This document shows, piece by piece, positions 9,175 through 16,423 of a DNA stretch of 64,000 nt. Source of the DNA: Azospirillum sp. 47_25 (lineage in GTDB: Bacteria; Pseudomonadota; Alphaproteobacteria; RF32; CAG-239); contig MNTU01000039.1 of assembly GCA_001917125.1 (NCBI GenBank), forward strand, positions 79,149 through 143,148, in the 5' to 3' direction. Below the pieces are notes generated by a model. That model saw only the letters and a list, made by a program, of their open reading frames with translations. It was not told the origin of the DNA and made no database searches. A program made the translations under genes and the position numbers. Each line of letters starts with the position of its first letter. The first letter of the stretch is position 1.

Positions 9175-10295
9175 AAAATAACGGATAATATTTTTTCAGC
9201 AACTATGGGAGAAACACTATTACCTATTTGTCTGAAACTATGCCAAATTGTAGGTTGGAATTCAAACCAATCAGGAAATCCTTGTAATCTGGCTGCCTCT
9301 CTGGGGGTAATTACTCTAGGTTCTGCGAAATGAATTGGACGAACTGCTTGATAGCTTCCCTTTTCTGGGCCTGTTCCAGCTCTAAGCGTTGGGCAAAAAC
9401 CATCTGGGTTTAATTTAACAGATTTTGAAATATTGTCTTGTTGTCCATATTTTAAATTTTCATACCTATTAATAATTTCCTCACTATGTTTTGTAGGGAA
9501 ACACCCTGTAACAATTTTTTTTCTATATAATGCAATACTTTTGGGATTTCCGATACCTTGTGGAATAAGTCCCCTTATATGTTTATAAAAGCTTAAAGTT
9601 TCTGGTCTTTTTAGTTTCTCAAGTTCTTTTTGTGCTAATTTTCCATATCCACTTCCTTCAGAATAAATTTTGGTAGGAAGTCCTAAAAGAGCATCTTTGA
9701 CTCTTATTTTTTCATTTTCTGGGACTTTAGCAGAATAAAAATCATTTTCGCTTAGATTAATTCCTTCTTTTTTTCTATATCCAATAAAAAAAACTCTTGT
9801 TCTTGTCGTTGGGGCTCCATATTCATCTGCTCGAATTATTAATGGAGAAAGAATGGTATAGCCTGTAATTTTATTTAATGCTGCATCTCTTAAGCTTTTA
9901 TATTTGTCATCTAAAATACCGAGCACATTTTCTGCTACAAAAAAACTGGGACGGATTTCTTCAATAAATTCAAAAAATCGCATAAAAAGATTGTTTCGAA
10001 CATCATTTTCATTCCTGTGTCCCATATAACTAAAGCCCTGACATGGTGGCCCACCAATTATACCATCAATATTATGAATATCTGTTAGTAATATTTTTTT
10101 TAGTTCTGATGCCTTAATTTTTGATAAATCAATTTCAAAATGTTTTGTATTCGGAAAATTTCTGATATGAGTATCTATTGCCTTTTTGTCAAGTTCTATA
10201 GCGCCGGCAACATTAAATCCTGCCCGTACGGCACCAAGACTCAGCCCTCCTGCACCAGCAAAAAAATCTACAACATTTAAGTTATCTCTTAGCAT
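9159..10295 (-). CDS. DNA (cytosine-5-)-methyltransferase
   Basis: 378 aa. All key C5-methylase motifs are present: motif I DFFAGAGGLSLG (10-21), motif IV GGPPCQGFS with the nucleophile Cys85, motif VI ENV (122-124), the TRTRVFFIG strand, and C-terminal QGFPDWF and QIGNSVSP. It transfers a methyl group from SAM to cytosine C5. The target recognition region between motifs VIII and IX is unique in detail, so the site is not predictable by eye. No obvious restriction endonuclease is adjacent; its functional partners may be the convergent GHKL ATPase and methyltransferase-like genes. It is divergent from the 10,446-12,837 operon. Confidence 0.93.
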   Translation of the reverse strand: MLRDNLNVVDFFAGAGGLSLGAVRAGFNVAGAIELDKKAIDTHIRNFPNTKHFEIDLSKIKASELKKILLTDIHNIDGIIGGPPCQGFSYMGHRNENDVRNNLFMRFFEFIEEIRPSFFVAENVLGILDDKYKSLRDAALNKITGYTILSPLIIRADEYGAPTTRTRVFFIGYRKKEGINLSENDFYSAKVPENEKIRVKDALLGLPTKIYSEGSGYGKLAQKELEKLKRPETLSFYKHIRGLIPQGIGNPKSIALYRKKIVTGCFPTKHSEEIINRYENLKYGQQDNISKSVKLNPDGFCPTLRAGTGPEKGSYQAVRPIHFAEPRVITPREAARLQGFPDWFEFQPTIWHSFRQIGNSVSPIVAEKILSVIFQKLT

Positions 10296-10445
10296 TTTCC
10301 CTGTTCATTTGTTCTTTTTCATGTATATTATAATAAATTTGTAACTTTGCAAGAAATAACATAAATTATCAAAATAAAATATAATAAAGATTTTAAAGTG
10401 AAAATAGCATTATTTAGAATAATTGAAAAAAGGAACATTAATGTA

Positions 10446-11102
10446 ATGGAAATAGCAGCTTCTTCAATTTTAGATATTCTTTCATTATTTAAAATACCGA
10501 CTTCATCCATTCAAGAACTATGGAATGCCCATTGCGAAAGAAAATTAGCAGAAAGCCGAGATATTTTATTTGATGAAATAACAGGGGGAAATTTTAATAA
10601 TATTGCCGATGATGACAAAATTTCTCTTATGCACCGCTATACATTAGCAGCAATGAATGGGACGGCTCGTCTGAATCTAAGACTCTTAGCAAAAGCAATA
10701 AATAGTATTGCAAAAGGCGAACAACTCCGTTCTCCAATATATGCGAATGAATTTAACAGATATGCTCAGATTTTGGAAACATTATCTGATGAAGAAATTC
10801 ATCTATTAGCTCAATTATATAAAATGAGAGAGAATGATTTAAAATATATAAAACTTCATAATGAACCACCTAAAGGAATAAATGCCGATTATTTTACAAA
10901 ACTTATTGCAGGATATGAATACAGTCAACCAGAGAAGGTTAAAGAAATTAAAGCGATAGCCGGTGCTCTCTTAAGAACTGGACTTATTTACCAAGAAAAT
11001 GTAGGTTACGGAGGTTCTTATGTTTATGCCTTAACACCTTTTTTCGATAAAATTATTGAATTAGTCGATTTTCAGGATGCTTTAGATAAAGAAAATGGAT
11101 AA
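10446..11102 (+). CDS. Hypothetical protein, first gene of an unknown pair
   Basis: 218 aa from the ATG at 10446, preceded by AAAAAAGGA; a GTG at 10398 is an alternative start. Not recognised. It is predicted mostly helical, with a middle segment containing LNLRLLAKAINSIAKG and LETLSDEEIHLLAQLYKM and a C-terminal part that could be a winged helix (IKAIAGALLRTGLIYQE followed by YALTPFFDKI). No membrane segment is seen. It overlaps the next gene by 8 bases, so the two proteins are likely made together. Its place between a methylase and a mobile-looking region suggests a defence or toxin-control role, by inference only. Confidence 0.65.
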   Translation: MEIAASSILDILSLFKIPTSSIQELWNAHCERKLAESRDILFDEITGGNFNNIADDDKISLMHRYTLAAMNGTARLNLRLLAKAINSIAKGEQLRSPIYANEFNRYAQILETLSDEEIHLLAQLYKMRENDLKYIKLHNEPPKGINADYFTKLIAGYEYSQPEKVKEIKAIAGALLRTGLIYQENVGYGGSYVYALTPFFDKIIELVDFQDALDKENG

Positions 11103-12837
11103 AATGATAAATTATATTGATGACTTGCCGCTTCCTAACCATTTAATTCCATCAAAATTGAAGGAATTATTGTCTCCTATTGATGCTTCTCCATTCAATA
11201 ATATAGAGGTTGCATGCGCCTATGAAACTATGCCGTTTCGTGAAATATTTTGTGATATGACAACTGTTACTGTTCCTCTGGATAAAATAGATAATCTGCC
11301 TCTATTGTACTTGAATCACGGCGTCGTTTCCACAGGTCCTGATAATGATAGTGAAGGAATGTGTGACGCTAATTATACAATTGGCGGCTACTATTCATTA
11401 ATTTCCTCTTGGGGAAATGGTTCCCTTTTTACATATAATTTAAGCGATAGATTCTGGATGACTCTAGGTCTTACACCTCGTTGTCATAGTAATGATACAA
11501 TATCTTGGGATGATATCAGTAATGATGAAACAGATATTGCGTTTGGAGAATTATCAACCGAATATTGTTATGAATATAAAAGAAATGTTTCTTGGAAAAT
11601 TCGTAACGACTATTTACGAAAATATCTTTGGCATTTGGGACACGCTGCAGTTAGGTTTTTTTACTATGAACAAGATCTTCCCCGAACAAAAGAATTAGAG
11701 GAAATAATTGGAAGGAATGGATATTTCACAGATATAAACAACAATAAATGGTACGATTTTAGATTATTCGTACACCCGAGTTTCCCGGACAAGATTTGTC
11801 TTCAAGTAGATGCTTCTGTTATTGCTGCACTTCCGGAATTATGCCCTGAAAAAACATTAGAAGATATTATTTGGCCAGATCTGCAACATTCTCTTACAAG
11901 GAAGCAGGCTCACTCAATGGAACTTTCTAAGAGGGCTTATTTTTCAGATAATTTATTAAAACATTTTGAAGATAAGAAAGATTATACGATAGTACCGACA
12001 AGTGGTTATATCCGTTATAAAGATGTTTGGGCCTTTCGCGATTGTACCCGCGTTAAACGAAACTATATTTCAATGCCTTATTGTAAAATATTTGAAGGAA
12101 TGGATGTCCGGACAATTATTACATTGAGCCGTTTTGCTGTTAGTAAAAAAGAAGTTGACGCAACTGAAGATTGTGAAAATATTGCAGCCAAAACGGTAAG
12201 ATTTAAAGATGCATTTTTATTATTTGGGGATAATCTCAGTAAACTTCTTTATATTTTAACCCCAAAAAACATCTTAGCTGAAAAGATAATTCAAATATCT
12301 AAAACAGATTTAGAATATAAGGGGTGGTATTCCAGTGAACGGCTTTTCAAAATGGCAAAAGTTGCACCTCTAGACATGCCCCAAGACGACTTTTTGTCCC
12401 GTTGCAAAACAGTGAATGAACTATTTAACAAAATTCCAATTGGACCACTAAGAGAAATTATTTTATCCACGGGAATAAATTCTGATGATATAAAAAATTT
12501 TAAAAGTATAAAGCTATTACACGGAATAAAAAATATACTGGATTATCTAGTTTCGAATCATTTGAAAGTATCAGACTTCAAAGACTATCCTGAGGAATTA
12601 AAATGGACAGAAGAAAATCCTTCAACCTTGGGCTTATTCGTCCTTAATGATTTGAGACAGATTGATGCACATGATAAATCTGATAATCCTCTCAATGAAA
12701 TGAAAAAACTGGGATTTGATGTAAGCATATGCCATCAAGGATATGGCAAAGCACTAGACTTCATGTATGATACAATAATTGATTTTTTAGATGACTTTAA
12801 CTATCATTGTAAAATTTTATTAATGAATGAAACATAA
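11095..12837 (+). CDS. Large hypothetical protein with HEPN-like Rx4H motif
   Basis: 580 aa, not assigned to a family. The first 450 residues show no motif I recognise. The last about 110 residues are helical and contain NDLRQIDAHDKS, an R-x4-H pattern (Arg521, His526) that matches the HEPN ribonuclease signature in spacing and context, with a preceding helix (KLLHGIKNILDYLVSNHL) and a following long helix. HEPN domains act as RNases in many toxin and anti-phage systems. The assignment rests on this motif only. The ATG at 11095 overlaps the previous gene; an ATG at 11104 is an alternative. Confidence 0.6.
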   Translation: MDKMINYIDDLPLPNHLIPSKLKELLSPIDASPFNNIEVACAYETMPFREIFCDMTTVTVPLDKIDNLPLLYLNHGVVSTGPDNDSEGMCDANYTIGGYYSLISSWGNGSLFTYNLSDRFWMTLGLTPRCHSNDTISWDDISNDETDIAFGELSTEYCYEYKRNVSWKIRNDYLRKYLWHLGHAAVRFFYYEQDLPRTKELEEIIGRNGYFTDINNNKWYDFRLFVHPSFPDKICLQVDASVIAALPELCPEKTLEDIIWPDLQHSLTRKQAHSMELSKRAYFSDNLLKHFEDKKDYTIVPTSGYIRYKDVWAFRDCTRVKRNYISMPYCKIFEGMDVRTIITLSRFAVSKKEVDATEDCENIAAKTVRFKDAFLLFGDNLSKLLYILTPKNILAEKIIQISKTDLEYKGWYSSERLFKMAKVAPLDMPQDDFLSRCKTVNELFNKIPIGPLREIILSTGINSDDIKNFKSIKLLHGIKNILDYLVSNHLKVSDFKDYPEELKWTEENPSTLGLFVLNDLRQIDAHDKSDNPLNEMKKLGFDVSICHQGYGKALDFMYDTIIDFLDDFNYHCKILLMNET

Positions 12838-12883
12838 TTTTAATTGGCATATATAGTTACTCAGAATAATTTCAAAAATCTTA

Positions 12884-12913
12884 TTGACATTTATTTATAA
12901 GTCTCTGTAATAT
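12884..12913 (+). promoter_or_regulatory. Promoter of the leader RNA/13,066 gene
   Basis: TTGACA (12884-12889), an 18-base spacer and TAATAT (12908-12913) predict transcription from about 12,919-12,921. That leaves about 145 bases of untranslated leader before the ATG at 13066, unusually long for this window. Confidence 0.65.
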
Positions 12914-12918
12914 ATTGG

Positions 12919-13060
12919 CATGGCTGGGTTGGAGCCTCCTACCTGCAATTTCGCAAACCTCAACGTGAGGCAACCATTTTCTACCAAGATCATTTTAAAC
13001 CTTTTTCAGGGTTTTCTGACAGCAGGTATTGGAATCAAACCTTGAGTTTTTAGAAAGGAT
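12919..13060 (+). ncRNA. Structured 5' leader / candidate cis-regulatory or antisense RNA
   Basis: The leader folds into several arms visible by eye. A distal closing helix pairs TACCTGC (12940-12946) with GCAGGTA (13022-13028). Inside are CCTCA/TGAGG with an ACG loop (12958-12970) and AAACC/GGTTT (12997-13014). A competing helix pairs GGTT and GCCTC (12928-12937 region) with GAGGCAACC (12967-12975). A small AAAC/GTTT hairpin (13037-13048) stands just before the AAAGGA ribosome site. Mutually exclusive helices suggest a switch. I cannot name the family; the C4-type antisense RNAs of phages and plasmids are one candidate to test. Confidence 0.55.
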
Positions 13061-13065
13061 TTAGA

Positions 13066-13842
13066 ATGACTGATTCTCTGTATATTAAGAATTTAAAAGC
13101 TAAAGCTAAGCAACTCTGCCGACGTCAAGACTTAAAACACAGTGAAGCTCTTGATAATATAGCTCAAAAGGAAGGTTTTGCTGGTTGGCATGAGCTAATG
13201 AATACGCCGGTCTGGATTTTAGAGGGATGTTTTTACGGAATTGACAAAGAGTTTGAGGAACCTTATGACCTTAATCTCGCTCCATTTGAGGAACTCTCAG
13301 GCAAGGATTTAGAAGATGCGATACGTTTTGTTTGCAAGACGCAAAAGCATAAATTTAATTTTGAAAAACTCCGTTTATATAGATTTACAAAATTAACGGA
13401 CGTTGGTTTTTGTGATTTTAATGACATTGATTCAATTGGCGAAGCAACCAATCTAATGGGACATTTTTGGTCTTATTTATCGGTAGCTTTCGTATTTTTT
13501 AAAGGGAAAAGTTATATTTTATGCCCAGAGAACAGTAAGCTTCATAAAGTTGTACAGATAGTCGAAACTCCTATGGGAAAAAGGGAAATAGTAGATTATT
13601 ACAGGGAAATTATTTGTTCTGATAAACAAAGTTCTGATAAACTTGAAATCTATCAGGAACTAATTTTTCCCGAATTAACAAAAGAATCCTTTGAGAGAAA
13701 AATCTATTGTCCGCATTGTAAACAAGAATACCTCTTGAAAGAAACAAAAATTGTGCAGGATGAATCTCGGGATACATTTATTTTCTGCAAAAATTTTCCG
13801 GAATGTTTTGGCCAGGGACGTGATTTGGAATATTTAGAATAA
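13066..13842 (+). CDS. Glyoxalase-related N-terminal domain protein with C-terminal zinc finger
   Basis: 258 aa. The first 45 residues (LKAKAKQLCRRQDLKHSEALDNIAQKEGFAGWHELMN) match the short helical domain found at the start of plasmid-borne glyoxalase-related proteins. The middle is unassigned. The C-terminus has CPHCKQEY and, 17 residues on, CKNFPEC, a four-Cys zinc-finger pattern resembling topoisomerase-type ribbons. Ribosome site AAAGGA lies 6 bases upstream. It is expressed from a promoter with a long structured leader, so translation is probably regulated. It is followed 34 bases on by the metallo-beta-lactamase gene. Function unknown; nucleic-acid binding is plausible. Confidence 0.65.
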   Translation: MTDSLYIKNLKAKAKQLCRRQDLKHSEALDNIAQKEGFAGWHELMNTPVWILEGCFYGIDKEFEEPYDLNLAPFEELSGKDLEDAIRFVCKTQKHKFNFEKLRLYRFTKLTDVGFCDFNDIDSIGEATNLMGHFWSYLSVAFVFFKGKSYILCPENSKLHKVVQIVETPMGKREIVDYYREIICSDKQSSDKLEIYQELIFPELTKESFERKIYCPHCKQEYLLKETKIVQDESRDTFIFCKNFPECFGQGRDLEYLE

Positions 13843-13876
13843 GTTGTTTTTTTAGCAGCAATTACGGAATTATGAA

Positions 13877-15145
13877 ATGAGAGATAAAAAAGTATCAAAA
13901 AAATTGTATTATGTAGATTCTGTTAAGCCGATTAATCATGGAGAAAAATTTATTGTCCGGTTGCTAGATCAAACGCCTTATTCTTATGTGGCAAAAAAAG
14001 TTTATGCTGAAATATTGCCTGGATTAGTTGATCAACGACTTTTTCTGTACAATAGAGAAAAAAAGAAAGAAAAGTTCACAATAATAACAGAAGGAAGACA
14101 AAATGGCTTCCGTGATGGAGCCTTCGTACGTTTAGATGAAAAAAGTCAAAAATGCAAACAAAAAAAGTTATTGTTGTTGCGATTAGAGGATGAAGATATT
14201 GAAGTGTATCCAGATAAAGAAGCTGGTGAGCAAACTGAACTACAAAAACAAAAACAAAAACAAAAATACAAAGAGAAAGAACTGATTGAGAATTTCAATC
14301 TTAATTTAACAGAAACAACTAGAGAAACAGCCCCTAAACTGTATTGTTTCAATGTTGGCCAAGGAGATATGTCTTTATTTATTTCTTCTAGGGGACATGC
14401 TTTTATCATAGATACTCATATTACTGATTCTCGAAAACAAGATATATTGGCAGAACTAAAAAGAATTTTAGGTGGACGCCCGATTGAAGCATTAATTCTT
14501 ACTCATCGGCATTATGATCATTATCTTGGCGCATATATGCTACTAAACGATAAAGAATTTAATGTTAAGCATTTGATAGTAAACCAATCGTTTCTAACCG
14601 ATCCAAAGCCTAATCAAGTAGATAAGCTGTTAAACAAGGCAGAGGAAAAAGGATGTCGTATTATTTCTTCAACCAGCGAGGGAATAATTAACGATGGAAG
14701 TACGAAGTTGTATTTTTCTTTTCATTCTGGAAATACAGATGAAAATGATAATTCAATATTACTTCAGATATATTGTGATGATAAATTATATTATTTAACT
14801 GGAGATATGGGATATGAAACATTGGAAGCAGAGAATTTGAAAGACACTCATGAACAAGTGGTGCTAAAAGTTAGTCACCATGGCAGCGATACGGGAACAT
14901 CTTGCTCCTTTTTATATAGATTGCATAGAAAAAAGATAAATATTTTATGTCAAATGAATAATCAGTGTATTCCCGATTATTGCCCGATTGTAACTAATAA
15001 TAAAGCCGTGGACTGTCAAGCATTTATCTCTGTTGGAAAAAATAATCGTTATGGACATCCGAATCAAAAATGTTGGAATCAACTAAAATATGCAGGTTTT
15101 AATACTATTTTATCACATAGTAAAAAGGAGGCTCATTGTTTTTAA
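13877..15145 (+). CDS. MBL-fold (ComEC/Rec2-like) metallohydrolase
   Basis: 422 aa. The C-terminal 270 residues form a metallo-beta-lactamase domain with HRHYDH (His210, His212, Asp214, His215), GDMGYE and VSHHGSDT (His334-His335), the pattern of the ComEC C-terminal hydrolase. The transport domain of ComEC is absent, and a unique N-terminal region of about 115 residues ends in a Lys/Gln-rich linker (QKQKQKQKYKEKE). No signal peptide or membrane segment is seen, so it should act in the cytoplasm on a nucleic acid or nucleotide, by family analogy. It is the last gene of the island and probably cotranscribed with the preceding gene. Confidence 0.8.
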   Translation: MRDKKVSKKLYYVDSVKPINHGEKFIVRLLDQTPYSYVAKKVYAEILPGLVDQRLFLYNREKKKEKFTIITEGRQNGFRDGAFVRLDEKSQKCKQKKLLLLRLEDEDIEVYPDKEAGEQTELQKQKQKQKYKEKELIENFNLNLTETTRETAPKLYCFNVGQGDMSLFISSRGHAFIIDTHITDSRKQDILAELKRILGGRPIEALILTHRHYDHYLGAYMLLNDKEFNVKHLIVNQSFLTDPKPNQVDKLLNKAEEKGCRIISSTSEGIINDGSTKLYFSFHSGNTDENDNSILLQIYCDDKLYYLTGDMGYETLEAENLKDTHEQVVLKVSHHGSDTGTSCSFLYRLHRKKINILCQMNNQCIPDYCPIVTNNKAVDCQAFISVGKNNRYGHPNQKCWNQLKYAGFNTILSHSKKEAHCF

Positions 15146-15312
15146 TGATTATTGTTTAAAAATTAAAAAAGAGAAGTTCGAGATAGTTATAGAGTGGTAG
15201 GTTCGAGTTACACTGTGATTCGCGAACCGGAATTCCATCTTGAAAGCATTGGCAAGCTTGGTTTTCCTGCAATTTAGACCAGTTCGCGATGACTGGAAAC
15301 CGCATCACCAAT
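15146..15312. other. Non-coding stretch with alternative stem structures
   Basis: No convincing gene. TCGCGAACCGG (15220-15230) can pair with CCAGTTCGCGA (15279-15289), an 11-base stem with one mismatch. The same CGAACC can instead pair with GGTTCG at 15200-15205. GTTCGA occurs at 15175-15180, 15201-15206 and 15361-15366; it resembles a tRNA T-loop, but no complete cloverleaf could be drawn. Directly downstream is a terminator. A small RNA, attenuator or old integration scar is possible. Confidence 0.4.
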
Positions 15313-15346
15313 AAAAAAAGCACCTCCTTGTGAGGTGTCTTTTTAT
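15313..15346 (+). terminator. Rho-independent terminator at island end
   Basis: CACCTC (15321-15326), loop CTTGT, GAGGTG (15332-15337), then TCTTTTTATT; an A-run precedes it, so it may also work on the other strand. Confidence 0.8.
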
Positions 15347-15662
15347 TGTATAGGAGAGCTGTTCGAACCGGGAGGCTGGAGGCCAAAATCGCTCAAAGTA
15401 ATGAGCTGTTTTCACGATGTGCAGATACGGAGATTCTTTATCTTCTGGCATATCAGCTCATATCCCCGGAAGGCAGGTTTTTCTTCAGGATATCCGGCAA
15501 AATCTGTGCAATCGGTAAGATTTCCTTTTGAATGCCGGCACTGTTTATTTTTCGTGGTTTATATCGCAAAACGGGCCTCGTTTTCTTGACACTGTTACAA
15601 CAGATATAAGCATGCAAAAATGCAAATCTATCTCAACTTTAGACGACACCGGCACAAAAAAA
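15347..15662. other. Intergenic region without supported gene
   Basis: Composition moves toward that of the core genome. Two short open frames cross it, but they lack ribosome sites and recognisable products. It may hold the right junction of the island; no repeat pair was found. Confidence 0.5.
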
Positions 15663-15690
15663 GAAACCTTGCTTCGGGAAGCAAGGTTTC
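15663..15690. terminator. Bidirectional terminator of the PPC-domain gene
   Basis: A perfect 12-base stem, GAAACCTTGCTT/AAGCAAGGTTTC, with a CGGG loop. T-runs follow on both strands; on the minus strand it ends the 15,697-16,239 gene. Confidence 0.85.
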
Positions 15691-15696
15691 CGCTTT

Positions 15697-16239
15697 TTAT
15701 TTTTTGAAATTATAAAGATTTAGCCCGATATTTTTATCAAAGCTTTTTTCCAGTTCAATGCCGGGCATTGTTTCAACCACGAATTCTCCCGCTCCGCTGA
15801 GGCTGGCTGCCAGCAGATGTCCCGCCAGCGCCTGATAGTCGCGGGTTCCCAGTGTAACATGCAGGTGGATTAAATCGCCGCCGTCTTTCATGGCGATATT
15901 TCCGGTCAGGTTGGCAATTTCCATCTGTCCGTCAAACGTTTTATCAATATATTTTTTGGTGGACGGATCAAAAAAGCGCAGTGTGGCGGAATTAACCGCG
16001 CCGATGCCGTAAATGCTGCCGCTGGTAATTCCTCTGGCTTTGACGAAAGAAGTAATGGCTGACGCCAGTTCGGAATGGTTTTTGATGCTTAAAATATAAC
16101 GGCTTCCGTATTGAGCCGCCGTCCAGGTTTCACCCTCCCAGACACGAATGCCCGGTGCGGGAGAAAGAGGTTTGAAAACTAACCGGGCAATCACGGCTAA
16201 CAAAACAATATTTAAGATAATCAGCGCTTTATATCCCAT
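15697..16239 (-). CDS. Exported/membrane-anchored PPC (DUF296) domain protein
   Basis: 180 aa from the ATG at 16239, chosen because AAGGAG lies 7 bases upstream. An N-terminal hydrophobic segment (ALIILNIVLLAVIARLVF) anchors or exports it. The rest is a PPC/DUF296 domain: SIYGIGAVNSATLRFFD, FDGQMEIANLTGNIA and DLIHLHVTLG, then LSGAGEFVVE. The family includes plant AT-hook proteins and free-standing bacterial proteins of unclear role that form trimers; the His-x-His pattern may bind metal. The membrane segment is unusual for a family mostly known as cytoplasmic. Its neighbour on the other strand is an oxidoreductase, with no evidence of shared function. Confidence 0.8.
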   Translation of the reverse strand: MGYKALIILNIVLLAVIARLVFKPLSPAPGIRVWEGETWTAAQYGSRYILSIKNHSELASAITSFVKARGITSGSIYGIGAVNSATLRFFDPSTKKYIDKTFDGQMEIANLTGNIAMKDGGDLIHLHVTLGTRDYQALAGHLLAASLSGAGEFVVETMPGIELEKSFDKNIGLNLYNFKK

Positions 16240-16356
16240 TGTTCGGCTCCTTGTTAAAATAATGCTGCTATTGTCATAACACAAAAATCGGTTTAACGGA
16301 AGAAATTTATTTGCCTTGTCAAAGAGAAAACAAATACTGCCGCAGCGAAGATTCTG

Positions 16357-16385
16357 TTGACATTCCGCTGTCGTACGGCTAACAT
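16357..16385 (+). promoter_or_regulatory. Promoter of the GltD/PreT-like gene
   Basis: TTGACA (16357-16362), a 17-base spacer and TAACAT (16380-16385), 38 bases before the ATG at 16424. Confidence 0.6.
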
Positions 16386-16423
16386 TCCCCTCAAATAAAC
16401 ACTCTTTTTCGAACGGTTTGACA

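Larger units (their letters stand above)
1..15346. mobile_element. AT-rich accessory/genomic island (left end outside window)
   Basis: The stretch is clearly more AT-rich than the rest of the window and has no housekeeping gene. It carries a large serine recombinase, two ParB-like proteins, a DNA cytosine methyltransferase, GHKL, DUF4143 and KAP NTPases, and several proteins I do not recognise. Composition is mosaic: the recombinase/ParB operon (2965-6252) is less AT-rich than its flanks, which suggests more than one acquisition. The right border is set at the terminator near 15,313-15,346, because the next gene has core-genome composition. No att repeat or target tRNA was identified, so the border is an estimate. 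Confidence 0.6.

Noticed and set aside
14233..14290. CAAAAACAAAAAC short repeats as a CRISPR or microsatellite
   Set aside because: They encode the Lys/Gln linker of the MBL protein; spacer-repeat order is absent.
15361..15385. GTTCGAACC as part of a tRNA T-arm
   Set aside because: The flanking bases cannot form a T-stem and no acceptor, anticodon or D-arm can be drawn.
15335..15589. 84-residue open frame in the island border
   Set aside because: No ribosome site, no homology seen by eye, starts within a terminator region.
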